A stretch of DNA of 64,000 bases from Hyphomonadaceae bacterium (GCA_028285145.1 JANQQC010000053.1:26526-90525); one strand, 5' to 3'. Shown: positions 27,611 to 36,958, counted from the first letter of the stretch. Translations and numbers: made by a program. The notes: generated by a model not told the origin, from the sequence alone.

Positions 27611-27765
27611 CCCTATGTTTTCGGCTGAATCAGAAAACAGTTGGCAAAGTGAATAGATGAAATTTTCCAGGTTTGGCGCGGATCGACCTTAGATTGTAGG
27701 TAACTCGGATTAGCACCCTGAATTATAACGATAAAACTAATGATTGCCGTAACGTTACATCGGTG

Positions 27766-29253
27766 TCATTCGTCGAATTCATCGGAATGCCGGCGGTCGA
27801 GATCGGCAAATCGGGTCACATCGCCGTCAAACGCCAGAACGACTTTACCGATGGGCCCGTGACGTTGCTTGCCGATTATGACCTCTCCAGTGCCATAAAC
27901 CGCGTCCAGCCGTTCGCGCCATGCAGCCCACTTTTCGTTTGAGGCCGGATCGTTTGGATCGGCTTGGGGTTCGGTCCGCTCCAGATAATAGCTTTCGCGA
28001 TAAACGAACATCACGACGTCAGCGTCCTGCTCGATGGAGCCGGATTCGCGAAGGTCGGAGAGCTGCGGGCGTTTGTCGTCGCGCTGCTCCACCTGACGCG
28101 AGAGCTGGGAGAGCGCCACGATGGGGACGTTGAGGTCCTTTGCCAGCGCTTTCAGCGCCATCGTGATCTGCGTGACTTCCTGCACGCGGCTGTCGGACGA
28201 GCGCCCTGTCGAAGCTGTGATCAGTTGAAGATAGTCGATGATAATCAGATCAAGGCCGACGGACCGCTGAAGGCGGCGGGCTCGTGCTGCCAGCTGGCTG
28301 ATAGAGATACCGCCCTGATCGTCGATATAGAGCGGGAGGTTCTGAAGCTCTTCGGTGGCTTCGCGGATACGCTCGAATTCGTCCTTTTGAAGATCACCCT
28401 GACGGATCTTGTGGGACATGATCCCGGTGCGTTCCGAGATGATCCGCGTCGCGAGTTGTTCAGAGCTCATCTCAAGCGAGAAAAAGCCGACGACCGCACC
28501 ATCCACCGTTTTCTTCGAGCCATCTTCCTGAACTTCTCTGCGGCAGGCCTGCGCCGCGTTGAAGGCGATGTTCGTTGCTAGGGTCGTTTTCCCCATTGAG
28601 GGACGACCTGCGAGCACGATGAGGTCTGAGTGGTGCATGCCACCCAGTTTCTCGTCAAGATCGCGAAGACCTGTCGAGATTCCTGCAATCTTGCCGTCAC
28701 GCTTGAAGGCGGCCTCGGCCATTTGAAGCGCTTCGATCAGCGCCTCGCCAAATGTCCCGAAGCCGCGGCCCGTTGAGCCGCGCTCCGCAAGATCGAAGAG
28801 CTGGCGTTCGGCAAGCTCGATTTGTCGCGCGCCGTCTTCGTCTGGCTCTGGCGTTATGGCCTTCGACTGAAGTGTTGCACCGATGTCGATCAGCTCGCGG
28901 CGCATTGCGAGATCGCGGATAATCTTTGCGTAGTCCAGCACCTCTGGCCCGAAGGCGGCGCTGTCGAGGAGGTCTGCAAGGTACTTCGCCCCACCAATGT
29001 CGCTGAGCTTGTCGGCTTGCTCAAAGTGCTCGCGAAGGGTCACGCCGTCGGCAACCCGGCCTTGCTGGATCAGGGTCTGGCAGACATCGAAGACCTCGGC
29101 ATGTGCCGGGGCATAAAAGTCGGACGGCCGGATGATCTCTGCCACGCGCTGATAGGCATTATTGTCGAACAGGATCGAACCAATAACTGCTGCTTCGGCC
29201 GCCAGATTGTTCGGCGGAGCCTGTGTGGGCGTGAGATCGTGATCCTTCGGCAT
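27766..29253 (-). CDS. dnaB: Replicative DNA helicase DnaB
   Basis: This 495-residue hexameric helicase unwinds the replication fork. The N-terminal primase-interaction domain begins at NNLAAEAAVIGSILFD. The RecA-like motor carries Walker A GRPSMGKTT (near residue 220), FFSLEMSSEQLA, Walker B LIIIDYLQLI and the later motif SDLRESGSIEQDADVVMF. There is no intein or large insertion. The length is normal for alphaproteobacteria. It lies downstream of the rpsF-rpsR-rplI cluster on the same strand, as in relatives, but a terminator separates it from rplI, so it needs its own promoter in the 165-bp gap. Confidence 0.98.
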   Translation of the reverse strand: MPKDHDLTPTQAPPNNLAAEAAVIGSILFDNNAYQRVAEIIRPSDFYAPAHAEVFDVCQTLIQQGRVADGVTLREHFEQADKLSDIGGAKYLADLLDSAAFGPEVLDYAKIIRDLAMRRELIDIGATLQSKAITPEPDEDGARQIELAERQLFDLAERGSTGRGFGTFGEALIEALQMAEAAFKRDGKIAGISTGLRDLDEKLGGMHHSDLIVLAGRPSMGKTTLATNIAFNAAQACRREVQEDGSKKTVDGAVVGFFSLEMSSEQLATRIISERTGIMSHKIRQGDLQKDEFERIREATEELQNLPLYIDDQGGISISQLAARARRLQRSVGLDLIIIDYLQLITASTGRSSDSRVQEVTQITMALKALAKDLNVPIVALSQLSRQVEQRDDKRPQLSDLRESGSIEQDADVVMFVYRESYYLERTEPQADPNDPASNEKWAAWRERLDAVYGTGEVIIGKQRHGPIGKVVLAFDGDVTRFADLDRRHSDEFDE

Positions 29254-29362
29254 GAGCCCAAGTTAACCAAAATACCGTGGCAAGTCTTGGGCAGACTCCA
29301 CCTCGTTCACGGTGAGTTCCAAGAATTCCCTTGGCTTTCTCAGAGTGTGGAATGCTCAAACG

Positions 29363-29396
29363 AAAAAGGCCGCCGCGAGTAACTCGCAGCGGCCTT
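29363..29396 (-). terminator. Terminator of the rpsF-rpsR-rplI operon
   Basis: On the minus strand GGCCGC-T-GCGAG pairs with CTCGC-G-GCGGCC, with one mismatch and a short loop, followed by TTTTT. It ends the ribosomal protein unit upstream of dnaB. Confidence 0.88.
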
Positions 29397-29418
29397 CTCT
29401 AAGTCGTTTGTATGCGGA

Positions 29419-30009
29419 TCAGTCGTCGCCTTCAGGGGCCATCTGATCTGCCATCTCGGCAGCGGCTTCCGCCATCTCGCCGGCCCGCTCTTCTTCAGCT
29501 TCCTGAGCCTCAGTTTGCAGCGTCTCGATGATGTTCTCACCAGCAGCCTGACGTTCGGCTTCGTCCGGTGTCCGGGCGACGTTGGCCTGGATTGTGACGG
29601 TGACCTCTGCGTGCAGTTTGATTTCCACATCGTGCAGACCAATCGTCTTGATTGGCTGGTTCAGGCGAACCTGGCTGCGGCCGACCTTGTGGCCTGCTTC
29701 GTTCGCAGCATCAGCGATGTCGCGGGCAGAGACCGAGCCATAAAGCTGGCCGGTGTCGCCGGACTGGCGGATCAGCACGAAGCTTGCCCCTTCCAGTGAC
29801 TGGCCAGTCGCAGCGGCAGCAGCAGCTGCTTCTGCGTTGCGAGCTTCGATCGCTTCGCGATCACGCTCGAATTTCGCCCGATTGGACTCAGTCGCCAGCA
29901 GGGCCTTGCCTTGCGGGATAAGGTAGTTGCGCGCGAAGCCGTTCTTGACGGACACTTCGTCGCCAAGAGCGCCGAGCTTCTCAACGCGTTCGAGGAGGAT
30001 GACTTGCAT
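29419..30009 (-). CDS. rplI: 50S ribosomal protein bL9
   Basis: This 196-residue protein binds 23S rRNA at the L1-stalk base. It shows the bL9 N-terminal signature [36 protein letters not shown] pattern, the long connecting helix (about 45-75) and a C-terminal domain ending near 165. The last 30 residues are an acidic Glu/Ala/Met-rich extension, common in alphaproteobacterial L9 but absent from the 149-residue E. coli protein. It is the last gene of the rpsF-rpsR-rplI unit, with nine bases after rpsR. Confidence 0.98.
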   Translation of the reverse strand: MQVILLERVEKLGALGDEVSVKNGFARNYLIPQGKALLATESNRAKFERDREAIEARNAEAAAAAAATGQSLEGASFVLIRQSGDTGQLYGSVSARDIADAANEAGHKVGRSQVRLNQPIKTIGLHDVEIKLHAEVTVTIQANVARTPDEAERQAAGENIIETLQTEAQEAEEERAGEMAEAAAEMADQMAPEGDD

Positions 30010-30018
30010 GTCTGTCTC

Positions 30019-30285
30019 CTACTTCACGGTAAAGGGCAGGAGCGCCAGCATACGTGCACGCTTGATGGCGCGGGCGAGCTTGCGCTGGTTCTTGATATTC
30101 ACGGCCGTGATCCGCGCAGGGACAATCTTGCCCTTCTCGGAAATGTACCGCTGCAGGAGTTTGACGTCCTTGTAGTCGATCTTCGGGGCTTTCGCGCCGG
30201 AGAACGGATCAACCTTGCGCCGGCGACCGAACGGACGACGGGCCGGGAGGTTGGTGATGTTCATGCCAGTTGTTGTTCGTGCCAT
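30019..30285 (-). CDS. rpsR: 30S ribosomal protein bS18
   Basis: This 88-residue basic protein binds the 16S central domain together with bS6. The core [35 protein letters not shown] and [15 protein letters not shown] pattern is diagnostic. The N-terminal Arg-rich stretch (residues 15-25) is typical. It sits between rpsF and rplI in the universal order, 12 bases after rpsF. Confidence 0.98.
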   Translation of the reverse strand: MARTTTGMNITNLPARRPFGRRRKVDPFSGAKAPKIDYKDVKLLQRYISEKGKIVPARITAVNIKNQRKLARAIKRARMLALLPFTVK

Positions 30286-30297
30286 GTCAGATGCCTC

Positions 30298-30639
30298 CTA
30301 GTCGCGCCGCGGACGATCTTTGCGCGACAGCATCGCGGAAGGTTCGTCGTCGAGTTCGTCGACCTTTACGGTCATGTAGCGCATCACATCATCGGAGATG
30401 CGGTGACGGCGTTCCAACTCGTGGACTGCGCCGGCAGGGCCATCGATGTTCAGCAGGGAATAGTGGCCCTTGCGCTGCTTGTTGATCGGGTAGGACAGGT
30501 TGCGAAGGCCCCAATACTCCGTCTTGCCGACGGTTGCGCCTTGCCCCTGAAGAAATTCGGAGAGTTCTTCGACGAAGGTATCGACCTGCGCCGGAGAGAT
30601 ATCGGGTCGTGTAATGACCACGTGTTCGTAGAAAGCCAT
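30298..30639 (-). CDS. rpsF: 30S ribosomal protein bS6
   Basis: This 113-residue protein has the ferredoxin-like bS6 fold: [12 protein letters not shown], then [40 protein letters not shown] and a final helix region. It pairs with bS18 on 16S rRNA. It is the first gene of the ribosomal unit and divergent from fabD, with 206 bp between them that must hold both promoters. The C-terminal tail is short and charged. Confidence 0.98.
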   Translation of the reverse strand: MAFYEHVVITRPDISPAQVDTFVEELSEFLQGQGATVGKTEYWGLRNLSYPINKQRKGHYSLLNIDGPAGAVHELERRHRISDDVMRYMTVKVDELDDEPSAMLSRKDRPRRD

Positions 30640-30733
30640 ATCTGGTCCCTATCTAAGGCAGCGGCGCCGGTGGGCGGGATAACCCTTCCAGCGATGGCCC
30701 TCATCTGCACAGCTCATTCTGTGCTCAGAGACC

Positions 30734-30815
30734 GCAGCCTTTTAGCCAAGCGCGCGATAAAGCCCATTGTGGCAGTGAAATCAAGCGGGTTGCGCGGTCG
30801 CGCGCAGCCTTTTAG
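30734..30815. repeat. Direct repeat in the rpsF/fabD divergent promoter region
   Basis: GCAGCCTTTTAG occurs at 30734-30745 and again at 30804-30815, 70 bp apart and in the same orientation. The region lies between the divergent starts of rpsF and fabD. A shared regulator site is possible but unproven. Confidence 0.4.
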
Positions 30816-30845
30816 GCAGGCCTCAATCAGGTCAAGGAGGGTAGC

Positions 30846-31796
30846 ATGTCCCACCTCGCATTCATTTTTCCGGGCCAGGGCAGTCAGTTCATAGGTATGG
30901 GCAAGGATCTTGCCGATGCTTTTCCGGCTGCCAAGGCCGTATTCGAACAAGTTGACGAAGCGCTCGGTCAGGATTTGTCCGGCCTCATGTGGGCCGGCGA
31001 AATCGAGGAGCTAACCCTCACAGCCAATACCCAGCCAGCACTGATGGCGCATAGCGTCGCGGCGATGGCCGCACTGAAGGAATCCTTCGGAGTGGATGTG
31101 GCCTCCGTAAGCTTTGTCGCTGGCCACTCGCTTGGTGAGTATTCAGCTTTGGCGGCGGCGGGTGCGCTGACGATCAGCGATACTGCGAAACTGTTGCGCA
31201 TTCGCGGCGAAGCCATGCAGGCGGCTGTCGCTCCCGGCGACGGCGCTATGGCTGCATTGCTGGGTGCAGACCTTGAGCAAGCCGAGGCCGCTTGCGCAGC
31301 GGGGCGCGACAGTGGCGGTGTCTGCGAGATCGCGAATGATAACGCGCCCGGCCAACTCGTTCTTTCGGGGTCGAAGGCGGCGATCGACACGGCTTGCGAG
31401 CATGCGAAGGCGAATGGGGTGAAGAAGGCCATGCCATTGAACGTGTCGGCTCCTTTCCATTGCTCGCTAATGCAGCCAGCAGCCGATGCGATGGCGGACG
31501 CGCTTCAGGATGCGATTGTGAAGGCACCGTCTGTCCCGTTGGTTGCCAATGTCACGGCCCAGCCAACAACGGATTCAGAGGAAATCCGCGCGAACCTTGT
31601 GTCTCAGGTAACCGGGCGGGTGCGCTGGACGGAGACGATCCAGTACATGGTTGCTCAGGGTGTTGGCCGGACTGGAGAGGCGGGGGCTGGTAAGGTTCTG
31701 ACCGTCATGCAGCGGCGGATCGAAAAAGGGCTGGAGGGCTTCACGCTCGGCACGCCTGAGGATTTAGAGGCCTTTGCGGAGGCTGTGAAAGGATAA
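30846..31796 (+). CDS. fabD: Malonyl-CoA:ACP transacylase
   Basis: This 316-residue enzyme loads malonyl groups onto acyl carrier protein. It begins FIFPGQGSQFIGMG and has the serine nucleophile at residue 95 in GHSLGEYSAL. The catalytic histidine is in VSAPFHCSLM near residue 205. The ribosome site AAGGAGG lies just before the ATG. It heads fabD-fabG-acpP-fabF, and fabG begins five bases after its stop. The length matches the family. Confidence 0.98.
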   Translation: MSHLAFIFPGQGSQFIGMGKDLADAFPAAKAVFEQVDEALGQDLSGLMWAGEIEELTLTANTQPALMAHSVAAMAALKESFGVDVASVSFVAGHSLGEYSALAAAGALTISDTAKLLRIRGEAMQAAVAPGDGAMAALLGADLEQAEAACAAGRDSGGVCEIANDNAPGQLVLSGSKAAIDTACEHAKANGVKKAMPLNVSAPFHCSLMQPAADAMADALQDAIVKAPSVPLVANVTAQPTTDSEEIRANLVSQVTGRVRWTETIQYMVAQGVGRTGEAGAGKVLTVMQRRIEKGLEGFTLGTPEDLEAFAEAVKG

Positions 31797-31801
31797 GCAT
31801 C

Positions 31802-32539
31802 ATGTTCGATCTTTCAGGAAAAACGGCACTGGTTACAGGCGCATCCGGTGGCATCGGGCGCGACATCGCCCGGGCCCTTTCCGAAGCCGGTGCAAAGGTC
31901 GCCCTGTCGGGCACGCGCGAAGGCGTGCTTGAAGAAGTGAAAGCGACGATAGCTGGCGAGGCTGCCATCGTTACCTGCAATCTTTCCGATGCTGAGCAGG
32001 TCGACGGTCTGGTTGGACGCGCCGAGGAAGCCATTGGTCCGCTCGATATTCTCGTTGCGAATGCTGGGATTACGCGTGATGGCCTGCTGATGCGCATGAA
32101 GGACGACGACTGGAACGACGTCCTGAACGTCAATCTTGGATCCTACTTCCGTCTCGCGAAATCATCATTGCGCGGGATGATGAAGCGCCGCCACGGCCGC
32201 ATCATCGGGATCACCTCTATTGTCGGCGTGACGGGCAATCCAGGGCAGGCCAATTACTGCGCGTCCAAGGCTGGTATGATTGGCTTCACCAAGTCACTTG
32301 CCCAGGAAGTGGCGAGCCGCGGGATTACGGCCAATTGCATCGCCCCCGGGTTCATCAAGTCGCCCATGACGGACGAGCTTCCGGAAGCCCAGAAAGAGGC
32401 GCTTCTGGGGCAGATTCCGGCCGGCCGGTTGGGGCAGGGCGACGATATTGCAGCTGCAGCATTGTATCTGGCGTCCGACCAAGCGGCCTATGTGACCGGC
32501 CAAACGCTGCACGTAAATGGCGGCATGGCGATGATTTAG
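31802..32539 (+). CDS. fabG: 3-oxoacyl-[ACP] reductase
   Basis: This 245-residue short-chain dehydrogenase reduces 3-oxoacyl-ACP with NADPH. The nucleotide loop is TGASGGIGRD (12-21), with VANAGITRDGLLMRM following. The catalytic residues are Ser139, Tyr152 and Lys156 in YCASK. The C-terminal YVTGQTLHVNGGMAM is typical of FabG. It is co-transcribed with fabD. A 112-bp gap before acpP probably contains the separate acpP promoter. Confidence 0.98.
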   Translation: MFDLSGKTALVTGASGGIGRDIARALSEAGAKVALSGTREGVLEEVKATIAGEAAIVTCNLSDAEQVDGLVGRAEEAIGPLDILVANAGITRDGLLMRMKDDDWNDVLNVNLGSYFRLAKSSLRGMMKRRHGRIIGITSIVGVTGNPGQANYCASKAGMIGFTKSLAQEVASRGITANCIAPGFIKSPMTDELPEAQKEALLGQIPAGRLGQGDDIAAAALYLASDQAAYVTGQTLHVNGGMAMI

Positions 32540-32651
32540 GGGGTCATCCGCCACTGCCTCCGGGCTTGGCGGTTTCCCAAAGTGTGTGCTAACCGCAACA
32601 CAAAGCTCCAGAATCGGGGCTTGATTTCAGACATTACTAGAGAGGTACCGC

Positions 32652-32888
32652 ATGTCTGACGTTCTCGAGCGTGTAAAAAAGATTGTTGTCGAAAACCTTG
32701 ATGTGGAGGGTGACAAAGTCACCGAAACTGCAAGCTTTATTGACGATCTCGGTGCAGACAGCCTCGACCTGGTCGAACTGGTCATGGCCTTTGAAGAAGA
32801 GTTCAACATCGAAATCCCCGATGATGTGCAGGAGAATATCCGCACGGTCGGCGATGCGGTGACGCACATCAAAGCCCACACCTCTTAA
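32652..32888 (+). CDS. acpP: Acyl carrier protein
   Basis: This 78-residue acidic four-helix protein carries growing acyl chains on a phosphopantetheine attached to Ser37 in [10 protein letters not shown]. It starts [16 protein letters not shown] and contains [13 protein letters not shown], both classic AcpP patterns. GAGAGGTACC-type sequence precedes the ATG. It lies between fabG and fabF in the standard order, and fabF starts 13 bases downstream. Confidence 0.98.
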   Translation: MSDVLERVKKIVVENLDVEGDKVTETASFIDDLGADSLDLVELVMAFEEEFNIEIPDDVQENIRTVGDAVTHIKAHTS

Positions 32889-32901
32889 GGGCTGCCATCA
32901 T

Positions 32902-34185
32902 ATGCGCCGTGTCGTAATCACAGGGATCGGCCTTGTAACGCCGCTTGCGGGAAACCGTGAAGCGAGCTGGTCTAGGCTGATCGAAGGCCGCTCCGGGGCA
33001 GGGCCAATTGATGCGTTTGACGCGTCTGACCTGCCTTGCCAGATCGCGTTCCAGGTCCCCTGGGTTAGTGGGCGCGGCGGCGGTGAGGGCGATGCGGAAG
33101 CATTTGATCCGGATACTGCGGCGACGGCGAAGGAACGCCGTCGGATCGATGAGTTCATCCTTTACGCGTTCAAAGCCGCAGATGAGGCCATTGAGGACTC
33201 TGGCTGGAAGCCTGAAACTGACGAGCAGCAGCACCGTACCGGTGTGATGATCGGGTCAGGCATTGGTGGCCTGAACTCGATCTACGACACATCGATCAAC
33301 CTCTATGAGAACGGGCCCCGCAAGGTCAGCCCGTTCTTTATTCCCTCGGCGCTGATCAATCTGGCGTCTGGTCAGGTCTCCATCCGGCATGGCTATAAGG
33401 GACCAAACCATTCCGTCGTTACGGCCTGTGCAACAGGCGCGCATGCGATTGGCGACTCCGCGCGGCTGATCCAGCATGGCGACGCAGACGTCATGATCGC
33501 CGGCGGCTCTGAAGCCGTGATTGGGAAGATTGGCATTGCGGGCTTCTGCGCCGCCAAAGCGATGTCGACGGGGTTCAACGATACACCGGAAAAAGCCTCG
33601 CGCCCTTACGATAAGGACCGTGATGGCTTTGTCATGGGTGAGGGCGCTGCGATCCTTGTGCTCGAAGAGTATGAGCACGCGAAAGCTCGAGGCGCTGAGA
33701 TCTACGCTGAAGTTGCCGGCTATGGCCTGTCAGGCGACGCGCACCATATCACATCGCCTGCTGAAAACGCTGAAGGCGGCTATCGCGCGATGAAGATGGC
33801 GCTTGGGCATTCCGGGCTCGCGCCAGAAGACATCGACTATGTGAACTCTCATGGGACATCGACGCCTGCGGGCGATGAAGGTGAGGTTCGTGCGGTTGAG
33901 AAACTGTTCGGCGACCACGCGAAGAATGTGTCGCTGTCTTCAACCAAGTCGGCCATTGGCCATTTGCTGGGTGCTGCGGGTGCCGCCGAGAGCGCGTTCT
34001 GCGCGCTTGCCATCCGTGATCAGGTGATGCCGCCGACGCTGAACCTCGAGAATCCGAGCTTTGAAACGGATATCGACCTTGTTCCGAAGGTTGCCAAGAA
34101 GGCACCGGTGCGGGCCGCGCTGTCGAATTCATTCGGCTTTGGCGGCACCAACGCCGCTTTGATCTTGAAGGCCGTAAGCGAATAA
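32902..34185 (+). CDS. fabF: 3-oxoacyl-[ACP] synthase II
   Basis: This 427-residue condensing enzyme elongates acyl-ACP with malonyl-ACP. It starts RRVVITGIGLVTPLA. The catalytic triad is Cys176 in VTACATGAH, His317 in NSHGTSTPAGD and His353 in KSAIGHLLGAAG, with Lys349. The C-terminal SNSFGFGGTNAALIL is diagnostic. An extra Gly/Glu-rich stretch (about 56-70) lies in the N-terminal region, where alphaproteobacterial FabF proteins are often longer. It closes the fab run, and mltG follows after 73 bp. Confidence 0.98.
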   Translation: MRRVVITGIGLVTPLAGNREASWSRLIEGRSGAGPIDAFDASDLPCQIAFQVPWVSGRGGGEGDAEAFDPDTAATAKERRRIDEFILYAFKAADEAIEDSGWKPETDEQQHRTGVMIGSGIGGLNSIYDTSINLYENGPRKVSPFFIPSALINLASGQVSIRHGYKGPNHSVVTACATGAHAIGDSARLIQHGDADVMIAGGSEAVIGKIGIAGFCAAKAMSTGFNDTPEKASRPYDKDRDGFVMGEGAAILVLEEYEHAKARGAEIYAEVAGYGLSGDAHHITSPAENAEGGYRAMKMALGHSGLAPEDIDYVNSHGTSTPAGDEGEVRAVEKLFGDHAKNVSLSSTKSAIGHLLGAAGAAESAFCALAIRDQVMPPTLNLENPSFETDIDLVPKVAKKAPVRAALSNSFGFGGTNAALILKAVSE

Positions 34186-34198
34186 GACCATTCTACTA

Positions 34199-34222
34199 AC
34201 CGGTGCTCGGTGGAGCACTGGT
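34199..34222 (+). other. Stem-loop between fabF and mltG
   Basis: ACCGGTGCTC pairs with GAGCACTGGT around a four-base loop, with one G-U pair. No T run follows. It may stabilise fab mRNA or attenuate read-through into mltG. Confidence 0.45.
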
Positions 34223-34258
34223 CATGGGGGCTTAGCGCAGGAGCGATCGGGATACGCC

Positions 34259-35284
34259 GTGGGTCTCGTCAGAGCATTGCTTTCTCTAATCTTTCTGGTT
34301 GCCATTCTGGGTGCCGGAGCAGCAGCCGGTGGTTGGCTCTGGCTGACAAATGAGATCCAGAAGGATGGTCCACTTGTCACTGACACGGTCGTGACCGTCG
34401 CGCCCGGCGAGGGGCTCTACACGGTTGCAACGCGTCTCGAAGAAGAAAACGTCATATTGAGCAGCTATGCGATGAGACTGGCCGGCCGGCTGCAAGGCGT
34501 GACCACTCAAATCAAGACTGGTGAGTTCGAGATCGCAGCGGGCTCGAGCGTCCAGACCGTGCTCGACACGCTGGTCGAGGGGAAAGTCATTCTGCACAGG
34601 CTGACGATCCCCGAGGGGCGGACCACCGCGCAGGCCCTGCGTATCATTGAGGCGAGTGAGTTTCTCGTGGGCGACATGCCATCAGAACCTATCCCTGAAG
34701 GCGTGCTCCTACCGGACACTTATCTGTTCGCGCGCGGGACCACCCGCACCGCCCTTATCGACAGGATGAGAGCCGCACAGGAGACGCTGCTGGATGAGCT
34801 GTGGCCGGAGCGCCAGGAGGGGATACCGATCAAGACGCGCGAAGAGGCGATCATTCTTGCTTCCATTGTGGAAAAGGAAACGGGCGATCCCGCCGAGCGG
34901 CCGGAGATTGCCGGCCTGTTCACAAATCGGTTGAATATCGGCATGCCGCTTCAGAGCGATCCGACGATCATTTACGGGATTACGAAGGGCGAGCCACTCT
35001 ACAATGCGAAGGGTGAGAGGCGGACGCTCTATCGCTCCGAAATCGATCGCAAGACGGATTGGAACACATATCAGATACCGGCCTTGCCGATTACGCCAAT
35101 CTGTAATCCGGGACGCGATGCGATCGCGGCCGTGCTGGACCCGCCAGAGACCGACTACATCTTCTTCGTCGCCGATGGGACCGGGCGACACCTGTTTGCG
35201 AAAACGCTGGCTGAGCATAATCGAAATGTCGCTGCGTATCGACGCTATGAGCGCGCTGAGATAGCGCGGGAGCGCAGCAACTAA
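34259..35284 (+). CDS. mltG: Endolytic murein transglycosylase MltG (YceG family)
   Basis: This 341-residue inner-membrane protein cleaves nascent glycan strands and is thought to set peptidoglycan chain length. A single N-terminal helix (about 5-28) is followed by a LysM-like subdomain and the YceG catalytic domain. The catalytic glutamate is in ASIVEKETGDPAERPEIAG. NRLNIGMPLQSDPTIIYG and LPITPICNPGRDAI are family signatures. It uses a GTG start at 34259, with AGGAG somewhat far upstream. Its TAA overlaps the ATG of the YicC gene, a conserved neighbour. Confidence 0.95.
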   Translation: MGLVRALLSLIFLVAILGAGAAAGGWLWLTNEIQKDGPLVTDTVVTVAPGEGLYTVATRLEEENVILSSYAMRLAGRLQGVTTQIKTGEFEIAAGSSVQTVLDTLVEGKVILHRLTIPEGRTTAQALRIIEASEFLVGDMPSEPIPEGVLLPDTYLFARGTTRTALIDRMRAAQETLLDELWPERQEGIPIKTREEAIILASIVEKETGDPAERPEIAGLFTNRLNIGMPLQSDPTIIYGITKGEPLYNAKGERRTLYRSEIDRKTDWNTYQIPALPITPICNPGRDAIAAVLDPPETDYIFFVADGTGRHLFAKTLAEHNRNVAAYRRYERAEIARERSN

Positions 35285-36192
35285 TGAGCGAGAGTGGGTC
35301 CAACGCTGCGCCGCTCTCCGGCATGACGGGGTTTGCTCGCGTTTCTGGTGAAGCGTCTTGGGGCGCATGGGCCTGGGAAGCAAAGAGCGTGAATGGCCGC
35401 GGTCTGGACGTCCGCGTCAACACGCCTGCGGGCTTTGACGCGTTGGAGCGAAGCGTAAAGGCTGAGGCGGGAAAGCACTTCAAGCGAGGTTCTTTGCAGG
35501 TCGGTCTGCGTATTGAAGCGAATGCGGGTGATGCCGGCGTGGTTGTGAACCAGGCAGCAATTGAGACGCTGGTGAATGCCTATCGGGAAAGATCCGGCGG
35601 CAATCTCAGCGGCGAAGCCCTCGCGACGCTCATGACCACCAAGGGGGTCGTAGAGGCCGGAACCACGAATTTGCGTGATCTTGCAGCGGACTCCGAGGTG
35701 ATCGAAACGCTGTCGAAGGGGGCCGAGGCTGCGCTTTCGCAGTTGAAGGCGTCTCGTGATCAAGAGGGCGCAACGCTTGGTCCGCTGCTCGGCGGTGTAA
35801 TTGATCAGATGGAAGCGGTTGGTACTGAAGCGGCGGTGTTTGCAAGGCAACAGCCTAAGCTTCTCAAGGCAAGGCTTGAGGCACAGCTGGCTGAACTGAA
35901 GGCCGAGGCCGCAGTCGATGCTGATCGGTTGGCCGCGGAGGTAGCGCTGAATGCAGCGAAAGCAGACATTCGCGAGGAATTGGACCGGCTCACCGCGCAC
36001 TTCGAAAGTGGGCGGCAACTCCTTCGGGAAGGATCACCGGTAGGCCGGAAGCTCGATTTTCTAGCGCAGGAGCTGAACCGTGAAGCGAACACGCTTTGCT
36101 CGAAATCTGCCAGTCTCGATTTGACGAATGCCGGACTATCCCTCAAGGCCCTGATCGATCAGTTCAAGGAGCAGGCGGCGAATGTCGAATGA
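35284..36192 (+). CDS. YicC family endoribonuclease-like protein
   Basis: The protein has 302 residues. The N-terminal YicC domain begins SGMTGFARVSGE and contains WEAKSVNGRGLDVRV. The C-terminal DUF1732 domain ends with VGRKLDFLAQELNREANTLCSKS, followed by a final helix. YicC proteins have been described as RNA-cleaving enzymes in E. coli; the role here is inferred by family. It overlaps mltG by one base and gmk by 11 bases, the usual yicC-gmk arrangement. Confidence 0.94.
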   Translation: MSESGSNAAPLSGMTGFARVSGEASWGAWAWEAKSVNGRGLDVRVNTPAGFDALERSVKAEAGKHFKRGSLQVGLRIEANAGDAGVVVNQAAIETLVNAYRERSGGNLSGEALATLMTTKGVVEAGTTNLRDLAADSEVIETLSKGAEAALSQLKASRDQEGATLGPLLGGVIDQMEAVGTEAAVFARQQPKLLKARLEAQLAELKAEAAVDADRLAAEVALNAAKADIREELDRLTAHFESGRQLLREGSPVGRKLDFLAQELNREANTLCSKSASLDLTNAGLSLKALIDQFKEQAANVE

Positions 36193-36820
36193 TCAACTGA
36201 AGCGTCGTGGGCTTATGCTCGTGATCTCCTCGCCGTCTGGTGCCGGCAAGACGACGCTCGCTCGGATGCTCATGGACGAGTTCGAGGATGTCGCGCTCTC
36301 CGTTTCAGCGACGACACGTGATCCGCGGCCGAATGAGCAGGATGGCGTCGACTATCATTTCAAGTCGTTGGAGGATTTTCGTGCCCTTATCGCCGATCAG
36401 GATTTTCTCGAATGGGCGCGCGTATTCGACCACTACTATGGAACGCCGCGAGCCGACACCGTTGCCCTGCTCAAGGCTGGCCGCGATGTGATCTTCGATG
36501 TCGACTGGCAGGGGGCGGACGCCTTGCATGATCAGATGCCGAACGATGTCGTCTCTGTTTTCGTATTGCCTCCGTCGATCGAAGCTCTGGAAGCACGGCT
36601 CCGTGCGCGTCCGGGCTCCACGGACGAGACGGTAGCTCGCAGAATGGCCGACGCTAAAGCAGAGATCATGCATTGGCGACGCTATGACTATTGCATCGTC
36701 AACGATAATCTTGATGAAGCGTATCAGCAGCTACGACGCCTCTTTCTGGTAGAGCGCACCAAAAGACTGCGGCAGCTCGATCTCGACGCACATGTGAGGC
36801 AATTGCTCGGCGAGGGATAA
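36182..36820 (+). CDS. gmk: Guanylate kinase
   Basis: This 212-residue enzyme phosphorylates GMP to GDP. The P-loop SSPSGAGKTT is at residues 16-25. The GMP-binding segment shows SVSATTRDPRPNEQDGVDYHF, and VIFDVDWQGADAL is the Walker B region. ARPGSTDETVARRM forms the lid. The length is standard. The start overlaps the YicC stop region by 11 bases. No terminator was recognised before the TonB receptor gene 138 bp downstream. Confidence 0.98.
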   Translation: MSNDQLKRRGLMLVISSPSGAGKTTLARMLMDEFEDVALSVSATTRDPRPNEQDGVDYHFKSLEDFRALIADQDFLEWARVFDHYYGTPRADTVALLKAGRDVIFDVDWQGADALHDQMPNDVVSVFVLPPSIEALEARLRARPGSTDETVARRMADAKAEIMHWRRYDYCIVNDNLDEAYQQLRRLFLVERTKRLRQLDLDAHVRQLLGEG

Positions 36821-36883
36821 TAGGTGGCGCTCACAACTTCGCGTTGTTGCCCAAAGAGCACATTCTCGCGCGGAACACACACA

Positions 36884-36914
36884 TAACAGCGCTGTTAGAC
36901 AAAATAAGTTTGTC
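36884..36914. promoter_or_regulatory. Two abutting palindromes upstream of the TonB receptor gene
   Basis: TAACAGCGCTGTTA at 36884-36897 is a perfect 14-bp palindrome. Directly after it, GACAAA-N5-TTTGTC spans 36898-36914 as a second inverted repeat. They lie 45-75 bases before the receptor start codon, as expected for operators of one or two dimeric regulators. Confidence 0.6.
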
Positions 36915-36958
36915 GATGTGGCACCTTCCAGCCAAGCTTCGCTTAGGGAGGATAATAA

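Noticed and set aside
27769..27778. Palindrome-like bases near the dnaB end, including GTAACGTTAC at 27749-27758
   Set aside because: Ten bases of symmetry alone in an AT-richer spacer is weak; no T run or conserved operator features support a function.
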